Positions 56,487 through 64,000 of a stretch of 64,000 bases of DNA are shown here, piece after piece. Origin of the DNA: Raphanus sativus (lineage: Eukaryota; Streptophyta; Magnoliopsida; Brassicales; Brassicaceae); NCBI RefSeq assembly GCF_000801105.2, contig NC_079516.1, positions 26,387,043-26,451,042 of the forward strand. Direction: 5' to 3'. Within the stretch, counting starts at the first letter, position 1; every line of letters starts with the position of its first letter. A program made the position numbers and the translations under genes. The notes under the pieces were generated by a model, which was not told the origin of the DNA, did no database searches, and saw only the letters and a program-made list of their open reading frames with translations.

Positions 56487-57141
56487 TTCACCTTTAATTC
56501 TCAAGGCATTCTTGAAAGTGTTCAGCAAGTGTAGAGCAATAGAATCTTGAATCAAGGTCGCCTGGAAAATTTTCCAAAAGGAAATATGGAAAGTTAATAA
56601 CGTCTTCGTAAGATGAACAACATATATTAAGAATTACGCATGATTATGAGGATCTGTAGTTTTCTCTTGAGCATGAGAACCATATATATATATATGTTGA
56701 ATTACAACATCAACAATTAATAGGGAAAGTGGAGAAATTATATCTAAGAGAATATAGTGGGGTAAATTGATTGCAATCCATTATTAAAAGATTAACTCAT
56801 GCTGAATGCGGAGGAAGTAGTGCCGACGGTTCTTACTCAACTTGAATTCTTCCACACCGTTATTTGTGTCGTCGTCAATGAGACTTTGCTATAGGACCTT
56901 AACGAAATTCCTAAACAGGTAGAGGACGTAAAATATTTTATAAATGGGATAGGATTTTGTATAGAAGCCCAAATCCATTTCATTTTTACAATTTCAACAA
57001 ATGATATCGTGACAAGTATCCTAAAAAGAAAAAAAAAGCCAACTTTATCATAGATAAATAAATAGATATAGATATATAATCTTAAGTTCTTAGCTCTGTT
57101 TCTCCCTGGTGAAGTAGTACGAGATTTCTTCTTGACATACA
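56487..57141. other. Spacer and 3' flank of the NAC gene
   Basis: Contains the 3' UTR of the minus-strand NAC gene at its right end. A short minus-strand frame at 56837-57142 overlaps the stop region and has no recognisable content. Otherwise AT-rich. Confidence 0.4.
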
Positions 57142-58160
57142 TTAAAAATATAATAGGTTAATTATAGGTGTAAGATTCTGCAGCCATGGGCTTATACTGA
57201 AGAACTGGTCTTGTCCTAATTCGAATCCTTGTTTAGGTAACAGCAGCTCTGGTAGTGGTAAGTCTCCAGACGGCAGCTTCAGTGATGAAGACGGTTCGTT
57301 TCTCTCTGCTTCTCTCTGTTTTCGTTTGATCTTAGCGTTTTCGTTATGCTCTTGAAGGGTTAAGATATGGTTTGGTTCTTTCATGGCTTCTGCTTGAGGA
57401 AAAGGGAACGAGGTCATCATCAAGTCTTCCTCTTTTCCAGCAAAAGAATTGGTCTCGCAAGACGAGAGAGGAGAGCTTGGGCGTGTTTGTTTCATTTTAG
57501 CTTCCATATCTGCTCTTTGCTCCATTACTTTAAGTGAAGTGGCTTTTCTATATATCTTACAAAGCACAACTTTCTGCAATCGAAAGACAAGACAAGATGA
57601 GAAACATAACTGATTCAGAACCGAGCTTCTGTGTTAAAAGGTACCTTTGGTAAGGTGCAATGGTCAGGCATCCTGAACTCGTTCATGACCCAATCAGTCT
57701 TGGTTCCTCCTGGTGCTCTTCCTGTGTAGAACACAAGGGTCTTCTTGAGCCCAACCATGCGTCTTGGCTCAGACAAGCTTATGATCTTACGATCAGACCC
57801 AGTTGCTTTCCAATATCCTTTCTCAGTTATCCTGCTTGGTCTCCCTCCGTCCCCTTGCTTCCTTTCCCTTGGCACAAAGAAATACCATTCCCTCTCCCCT
57901 ATTGTCGATAAACCTGTGATCAAAGTTCAAAGTCATTAACACAACTATAGAGAAAAGGAGATATAATAGAAATGAAGAAAGATACTACACTAGTACATAC
58001 GAGGTAAGTCCCATGGATCATGACGATAGATGTCGAGAAAACCAATAACTTCTACTTTTGATCGTTTCCCGTAAAACATGTTCTTGAGGTAGAAATCAAG
58101 AAGCTCTTCCTCAGTTGGATGGAATCTGAAACCTGGCAGCTGAATCTCTTTTGACATATC
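57142..58160 (-). CDS. NAC036: NAC-domain transcription factor, NAC036-like
   Basis: Plant-specific nuclear transcription factor; the Arabidopsis orthologue affects leaf and inflorescence-stem growth (family knowledge). Exons on the minus strand: 58160-58001, 57913-57645 and 57573-57142, GT-AG, giving 286 residues and a TAA stop. The start chosen is ATG 58160-58158 ([19 protein letters not shown]), directly before NAC subdomain A; the frame is open further upstream but has no upstream ATG. Subdomains: [18 protein letters not shown] (A), DPWDLPR (B end), [13 protein letters not shown] (C), [15 protein letters not shown] and [16 protein letters not shown] (D), [10 protein letters not shown] (start of E) and VVLCKIYRK (end of E). 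The intron positions are those usual for NAC genes. The C-terminal third is a variable activation region with lysine/glutamate-rich segments. Confidence 0.92.
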
Positions 58161-58262
58161 TCCCACTGTCCCTAAAAACACTTACCAGGTTTTGGTTATC
58201 TTATAAGCTGTGTAAGTGAAAAGGTTGTTGGTTGTGATATCACTTAGTTGATACAATGCTCA

Positions 58263-58270
58263 CTTATATA
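58263..58270 (-). promoter_or_regulatory. Candidate TATA box of the NAC gene
   Basis: TATATAAG on the minus strand, 103-110 bases before the start codon, a normal distance for a plant gene with a 5' UTR of about 70-80 bases. Confidence 0.5.
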
Positions 58271-59403
58271 CAACTCTTCGACGCAATGTGCTAAGAGACA
58301 AAAAAAAAATTGTGTGATGAGGCAGTGTTTTGAGGGAGCAGACCAAGTCAAAAGAAAGATGTAGAGGCCTATAATGTAACATACTAACATTCTATTATGT
58401 AACTATTATGAATACTTTTTTTCTCGAAAAAAAAAAAACTATTATGAATACTTTTGGAGGTTTGTGATCTTTACTAGGAAAGAGGAAGGTCTTGATCAAA
58501 GTTGATGAGCCCACGCGTTTTAATCTAAGAAGGGGTCTTCAGGATTTGGCCAGGAGAGCTTTGGTTCCATTGTTTCTACTTTGTTTTCAAATAATTATGC
58601 TTTAATTAAATATTTTTAAAATAATTAAAAATATAGAAAATTTTAAATATCAATAACATTAAAAGCAAAAAAAAAACTAATGAAAGATTTTTATAGTAAT
58701 TGTTTTTATTATCCTGAGGATATTTCAGATATATGGAAAAACCCAGATTAATCTATAAGAATAGGTGCAACATATGGATGAATTCTTTCTCCGATTATTT
58801 AAATGGATCCTAACCAACAGGGCGGCCGTATCCAAATGGTCATACGATGAAATGTAATGGAATGCATTAGAACATGGATTCTAAAATTCACCTACCACTA
58901 GACCATCGCATGGTTAAAAAAATATGTTAAGTTCTCGGTACATTTTATATGAGTAAATTAATAGCAAATTATAAAATCTTGGAAAATTAATTGTATCACT
59001 GAATAGTTAATCAAATAAAATAGTATATTTATCATCAGAATTTAATTTTTTAATATATATAAAGCAGAAAATATTTATCTTCTAGAAATAGAAGGAGCAC
59101 AAAATAAGTAATTGAAAATTAAAAATTGATATTTATAGTACAAAACTGAACAAATTAGACATATATAACTAATTTAATTAAATTCAAGAGAAGAGAAGAG
59201 TCAAAATATGTAATTAGATCTTTGACAAAGAAAGAGTAATTGCACACACTAAATTTGACAACAACAAAATAAATAAGATAAAAGATGGATGAAAAATATG
59301 GTCAAACGTGAAAGTTTGTGGCACCATTGACCTCATTTAACCAAATATGCTAGATTCAGATACTCAAAATTATGTTACAAACAAAAATTTATAAAGTAAG
59401 TAT

Positions 59404-59445
59404 GGGGCACGTGCCCCACCTTGCATACAACTAGATCCGCCCCTG
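59404..59445. mobile_element. Isolated hAT-type terminus with G-box palindrome
   Basis: Read on the minus strand from 59445 this is CAGGGGCGGATCTAG followed by TTGTATGCAAGG and the palindrome GGGGCACGTGCCCC (59404-59417). The first ten bases match the right end of the element at 60281-61189. The partner end was not found, so the element may be truncated. Confidence 0.45.
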
Positions 59446-59953
59446 TGTGCTATGATGACGTGTGAATGATTTTATAGTTATAATAAAATTTGATTTAAAT
59501 TATTAGAATAATTACAATACATATAATCCCTTATGTGGTCTAAATTTTAAGATATACTACATTTTTATTAAAGTAACCATAAAATGTATAAAATCAGTTA
59601 AAAAAACTAACCATAAAATGAATTTATAATCTACAAAAACAATTTCCTTAAATAAAAACTATGAAATTACTTTAAGTGATTTAAAATATATATAATAACT
59701 AATGATGTTGAATATTAAACATTTGATAACAATTTGTATATCTATAATTTTTTATTTTTATATTATGAAAATAATTTAAACAATTACATTAACCATATAA
59801 ATAATTTAGATTTTTATCATGAAAAAAATGTAAATAATCATAAAATTATACGTGTAGGAAGCCTCATTTAATGATATCCAAAAGTTTATATTTACAGTTC
59901 ATGATATCCAAACTATCCATGATCAACTATTGTTTGTGAAAAATGCCAAATAA

Positions 59954-60112
59954 AACCAGCGGGGTTGGTCTGGTGGTGTTGAGGGAGCTTCGGCCCCAAT
60001 ACGCACCCGGGTTCGAACCGCTGGTCAGGCAATTGGGGTATCTAATTCCCCATAGTACCAAATGGTCCGCCTCGCGCCGAGGGGTTGGCCCCTGGGGGTG
60101 GAAGTCCCTCCA

Positions 60113-60154
<42 letters not shown>
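59954..60154 (+). mobile_element. tRNA-derived SINE with poly(A) tail
   Basis: About 163 bases of GC-rich sequence plus 38 As (60117-60154). Box A TGGTCTGGTGG at about 59967-59977 and box B GGTTCGAACC at 60010-60019, spaced as in a tRNA. Flanked by GCCAAATAA at 59945-59953 and 60155-60163, a 9-base target duplication. The long pure A tail and perfect duplication suggest a recent insertion. The pol III boxes are SINE promoter parts; it is not a tRNA gene since no cloverleaf continues after box B. Confidence 0.9.
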
Positions 60155-60155
<1 letters not shown>

Positions 60156-60435
60156 CCAAATAAGATGTAAAAAAATATTTACTTGGCTAAAAGCTTACGA
60201 ATTCCTATGTCAATCTTTTTTCCTTAGGATAGCATACAAGTGGCAAGTTTCATTCTAACAATCTAACACATATAAATAAGCAGTGGCGGAGCCAAGATGA
60301 TTTTGTAGTGGAGGCAAAAATAATTTTATCTCTAAAACTAGTGGGGGCATGGTGAAAAAACATAACCAAATTATTAGATTTTTATTAAACATTCAGATAA
60401 ATAAATAAAAATTTACAAACTCAAATCGTGGTTCT

Positions 60436-60459
60436 CCGACTCCGGCACGCCGGAGTCGG
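60436..60459. other. Perfect GC-rich hairpin at the edge of the hAT insert
   Basis: CCGACTCCGGC, AC, GCCGGAGTCGG: an 11-base stem with a two-base loop, inside a hAT-like element where the AT-rich left arm changes to GC-richer sequence. Confidence 0.7.
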
Positions 60460-60461
60460 GT

Positions 60462-61140
60462 TTAATCCTTTTGTGAATCATGGGTTACAATCGGTTGTTG
60501 TCGGTGCATGCCCTTTCTAGTCGTTTTGGATGAGATCAATTTTGTTGAAACTCCAGTCTCGGTTGGATGATTCTGCATGTTCGATTCGAGTTCTCTTTGT
60601 ATCGTCTTTGTATCGATCTTCTGCCTTTCGGTTGAATACAAAGTCGATTGGATTGGCTCCTTGTCATTTACCTTCAGATCTGATCGAGATCTACTCTATC
60701 GTCAAGCTTCTTTGTGGCGTTGCATGTCGTGTTATCTGACTCCGTCTCTTCCGGTCAAGCTTCGGGACAGTCCGTTTGTTCTGTCTTGCCGGTGACTGAA
60801 GCTGTGTTCTTTGAATTGCTGGGCTATTCACTATAGGAGGTCCTTTACGGTGGTGGTGACTCCATCGTTTATGTTTCACAAAGGTTCTTCTTTGAATTGA
60901 CATGCATATTGTTCTAAGATGACTGGGTTTCTTTTGATTTTCATCTATTTGACTTAGGTTTGGGTTTTGTAGCCTTTTAGTCTGGTTGTTTTTTCAAGTT
61001 GCTTCCCATGTGTGGGCTTATGATTCTGGGGACAGTTGTGTTTGTCCGCCGGCTTTGTTTCCGGGATTATTTCAATCGCCGGCCTATGTAATCTGTTCAA
61101 GTTAATATAATCAAATCTTCAGTGTGAAAAAAAAAAAAAA
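60462..61140 (+). mobile_element. Probable retrotransposed insert (LINE 3' end-like) within the hAT element
   Basis: GC-richer, TCG/CGG-rich sequence without a long frame, ending GTTAATATAATCAAATC, TTCAGTGTG and a 14-base poly(A) at 61127-61140. The ending resembles 3' ends of plant non-LTR elements. I could not find its target duplication, so the left boundary is approximate and the class is inferred. Confidence 0.4.
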
Positions 61141-61189
61141 TGAAGTGGGGTCACATGAGCCCCCTAGCTATAACATAGCTCCGCCCCTG

Positions 61190-61954
61190 TATATAAGTGT
61201 GTTCATGTTCATGGGGATGGTTTTACAGATTTTTAAGATAAGTGTGCAATAATATAATGATATTCTAAAAGGGGAATTGCAATGCATAAACATAGTAAAA
61301 TAAAAAACAACTTTATAACCATATCAACTTCATGGTTATGATATTCTTTGTATCATATGTATAATGACAACACTACCCTTTATTTCCACTCTCACTTCCT
61401 TTTCATTCTCACTCTCACTTCCTGTTCATTCTCACTCTCACTTCTTGTTCATTCCTACTTTCACTTTTATTGTTGTTCTCATTCTTATAAAATTATTTTT
61501 TCCAATTATATTGAATTGAATGAATATTTACAAGTTTTATGAAACTTACTTTATACGACATATAATTAGCATATCCAACAAGTGATCGTCTGATCTTTTC
61601 TTCATATAATTGTATGGATTTACTATTTTGTTACTTTCCAATATATGTGGACCAAAAAACAGTGAATCTATAAAATTATTGGAGAAGATAAACAGTACGC
61701 ATTGTGTTGTACTATTTTAAATTATAGTATAGTATGATATATTTTTTTTTCTTTTCTTTTGGAATTTGTATCTCATTCTCTACTTCCTGATCCTTACTCA
61801 TTACTTCATTAGTTACATTGTTTTGTCCTCCAACACCGTCGCCGCTCATCATCTCTCTCTATATATAAGGAAATTTTAGAGAATTTCATATATACAAAGT
61901 TTGTGGATGTGTCGAGTATTCCATACCACAATATGTATAGTATAGTCACGTAAT
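61190..61954. other. AT-rich spacer with a small minisatellite
   Basis: No gene recognised. A minisatellite lies at 61386-61470. Otherwise T-rich and AT-rich DNA, with a CT-rich run near 61850-61865. Confidence 0.4.
61386..61470 (+). repeat. Minisatellite, about 24-bp unit, three to four copies
   Basis: Successive units of TCATTCTCACTCTCACTTCC followed by TTT or TGT; the last copy is diverged (CATTCCTACTTTCACTTT). Confidence 0.75.
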
Positions 61955-62455
61955 GGATAAGAGTTTGGGTTTAGGGCTTAAGGTTTCGGATTAGGGTTTG
62001 GATTTAGAGTATATGGTTTGGGTTTAGGGTCTAGGTTTAGAGTTTGGGTTTAGGGTATATGGTTTGGGTTTAGGGTTCATAGTTTTGGGTCTAGGGTTTA
62101 GGGTTTATGGTCTGGGTATATGGTTTAGGGTTTGGGTTTAGGGTATATGGTTTGGGTTTAGAGTATATGGTTTGGGTATAGAGTTTGGGTTTAGGGTATA
62201 TGGTTTGGGTTTAGGGTATATGGTTTGGGTTTAGGGTTTAGAGTTTGAGTTTGGGTTTAGGGTTTAGAGTTTGGGTTTGGATTTGGGTTTAGAATTTGGG
62301 TTTAGAGTTTGGGTTTGGATTTAGAGTTAGAGTTTGGGTTTAGGGTTTAGGGTTTAGAATTTAGAGTTTGGATTTGGATTTAGGGTTTAGAATTTAAAGT
62401 TTGGGTTTGGGTTTAGGGTTTAGAGTTTGGGTTTAGAGTTTAGGATTTAAAATTT
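61955..62455 (+). repeat. Degenerate telomere-like (TTTAGGG) interstitial array
   Basis: About 500 bases made of TTTAGGG, TTTGGGT and TTTAGAG heptamer variants, with GTATATGG inserted at intervals in the left half. I count about 15 exact TTTAGGG units, all in the same orientation. In the left half a higher-order unit of about 21 bases, TTTGGGTTTAGGGTATATGG, repeats; the right half has more TTTAGAGTTTGGG. Confidence 0.85.
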
Positions 62456-63192
62456 GTGTAATTGTCATAAATTTAACTTTTATAATATAGTATTGCTTAC
62501 TAATACACCTCACAACATTTATGTATAAGTGAAATATTATTCTATGTATATGTATAGTACAATGCAATTAGAGTACAACGATTTATTCTTAATTGTCACA
62601 ATCTTTGGACTATAATATATGATATATAGTATAGTATTACAAATTCAGTTTTAAAACATCAACATCAAACGCACGCGCCTAAAAGGAGATTTTGGTGACA
62701 ATTGTGTGCTAATTGTCCCATCCACCGTTGCAACTGTAGAATGGCTATATTCTTGAGTTTTTCTTCTCTTATGTACATCTCACAAATTCTCCCTATTCTA
62801 AAATCCCAAGTGTAAATGAGAATGTATACGTATATGTATATGTATATGAAATTCGAAATTGAATCACATCACTCACCAGCCAACAAAATTAAGTTTCCGA
62901 TCGGTTACAAAAATAGATAACGAGCTTGTCACAATGTCCTTGTTTTGCATCACGCTTTCTGTTTTATAGCCTTTGTTTTTTTCTCAGTCGCACAATAAAT
63001 TCTTTCAACTGTTTTGCTATTCAACGATCTTTGTAGATAAACATTTTTTCTTTAGTGAGTTATTATCATATTAAATTTTTAGTATATATCACGAAATATT
63101 ATTTGAAAATTAGTTATTTTGATAAAAACTGATAAACTTTTACATTAGATTTGATTTTCTTTTAAATAAAAGATTGGTTATAAATTAATGAT
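62456..63192. other. AT-rich spacer
   Basis: No gene or transposon end recognised. A GTATATGTATATGTATAT tract lies near 62830. Confidence 0.4.
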
Positions 63193-63989
63193 TTAGTATT
63201 TTTTCTTACAAATGAACATTCTATTACTTATGTTTGAGGTGATATAAGAATCCAGAAGAATATAACAACCAATAAAATCTAATTTACTATGAAAATTTCG
63301 TGTAATTTTGTCTAAAGAGTTTGCTATCTGGTTTTGCGTCCTTGTGATTGGGTAATTTTGAAGTCTTAAAATCTTTTTTGTAAAATTGTTATTTTCGTCC
63401 ATTTGGTTGAGAAGTTTGACCATATTATTGAATCTTAAATCATCGAAATAATATCTCTGCACTCTGTTTCAAAATATTGACATGTTGAATATCGAAGTAT
63501 ACTCTCCATAACCAATTGCAACTAGTTTTTATGCAATGTTGACAAACTTATTTTTTTGTTTCGTAGACCCTTTTTTATTTATCAGTGAACTGACCATCCA
63601 TTAATCGTGTGATCAAGTTTTTCTTTTAAGAATGCAAATAACATGCACGTTGATCCATTTATGTCCTTTGTAATTCCCAAGTAAGTATTCATTACACTTT
63701 CTCTATCAATACCCAAAGTGGTTTTGATTTCTTTCTTTATGTTCCCAGAAACTCTTTTGCCAAAGAGAAGTGATAAATTTTCAAAATTAATATGTTGACC
63801 CAATATTTTTCCATATACCTTTATCGCTTTCATAATCTCATCACATTCACGAAGTTTCATCTTAAAGAAAAAAAGACTATCATCAACAAATATCAAGTGA
63901 GACACCAGAGAACTAGCAGGTGTTATGCGCATACCCATTATTTTTTTCTGACTCTGTACGTGATTTAGAAGGCTAACGAAGGCTTCCAT
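63193..63989 (-). pseudogene. Decayed LINE remnant: RT and RNase H fragments
   Basis: Minus strand. 63989-63582 resembles the RT middle of plant LINE-like elements: LLNHVQSQKKIMGMRITPAS, LIFVDDSLFFFKMKLRECDE (catalytic F-x-DD motif present as FVDD), NFENLSLLFGKRVSGN and TYLGITKDINGS. After a gap with stops, 63462-63193 resembles the C-terminal end of an RNase H domain (RTQNQIANSLDKITRNFHSK; FIGCYI). The part between is lost. The relic may continue beyond the right edge of the window. The sequence has become AT-rich, so it is old. Confidence 0.75.
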
Positions 63990-64000
63990 GCATAAAATAA

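Larger units (their letters stand above)
58161..59953. other. NAC gene 5' flank and AT-rich spacer
   Basis: Candidate TATA box TATATAAG on the minus strand at 58263-58270, about 105 bases upstream of the ATG, fits a NAC promoter. Beyond about 58600 the DNA is AT-rich with no genes. An isolated hAT-type terminus is described at 59404-59445. Confidence 0.45.
60281..61189. mobile_element. Non-autonomous hAT-like element (909 bp)
   Basis: Left end CAGTGGCGGAGCCA, right end (reverse complement) CAGGGGCGGAGCTA: 12 of 14 terminal bases pair. The 8-base flanks TAAATAAG (60273-60280) and TATATAAG (61190-61197) match at 7 of 8, the size expected for hAT. There is no transposase. The inside contains foreign-looking GC-richer sequence ending in a poly(A) tract. 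Confidence 0.75.

Noticed and set aside
59954..60154. tRNA gene
   Set aside because: Box A and box B are there, but no acceptor-stem pairing follows, and poly(A) and target duplications identify a SINE.
60116..60154. Lysine-rich C terminus of a 75-codon frame
   Set aside because: It is the SINE poly(A) tail read as AAA codons.

Overview
Plant nuclear DNA, very probably from the mustard family and most like Brassica or Raphanus. The spliced genes use short GT-AG introns, and their order recalls Arabidopsis thaliana chromosome 2 around At2g17150 to At2g17040: NLP1, a PPR gene, IDH2, LYM2, DUF241 genes, NAC036. These correspondences come from memory of the families, not from a search. The large gaps, heavy transposon load and missing intermediate genes are more like a Brassica-type genome than the compact A. 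thaliana one.

Layout of cellular genes: 1-2868 (+) 3' part of an NIN-like RWP-RK/PB1 nitrate-response regulator; 4141-6999 (-) P-class pentatricopeptide repeat protein; 7244-8973 (+) regulatory subunit of mitochondrial NAD-isocitrate dehydrogenase; 10331-11898 (-) glycerol-3-phosphate transporter-like MFS protein; 28299-29891 (-) LysM GPI-anchored chitin-binding protein; 33715-34506 (-) DUF241 protein, with a frameshifted paralogue at 49974-50754 (-); 57142-58160 (-) NAC transcription factor. In every spliced gene the exon lengths sum to a multiple of three.

Layout of mobile DNA: an antisense SINE in IDH2 intron 1; a young intact Copia element (12996-17809, identical LTRs, CCTGT target duplication) inside an old Ty3/gypsy gag relic; a Helitron (18129-25358, minus) interrupted by a nearly full-length L1-type LINE (18811-24664) with a 16-bp target duplication; a tandemly duplicated element with E2F-like sites (26141-27900); a Harbinger-type MITE (30730-30883); a short LINE insertion carrying only ORF1-type sequence (35014-35935); a Copia gag fragment (about 39680-41075); a second young Copia element (44009-48683) inside an RNase H retro-fragment; a MITE directly abutting a 4.4-kb Helitron (52063-56486) that carries an RPA1-like gene and a captured ubiquitin-eS31 fragment; a SINE (59954-60154); a hAT-like element (60281-61189) holding retrotransposed DNA; a degenerate telomere-like array (about 61955-62455); and a decayed LINE RT/RNase H relic at the right edge.

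The cellular genes form no common pathway; they are neighbours through ancestry. The most notable material is the nested, datable transposon insertions, the E2F-site array and the ubiquitin-eS31 capture. I found no rRNA, tRNA or CRISPR array and no clear evidence of a wholly new biological system.
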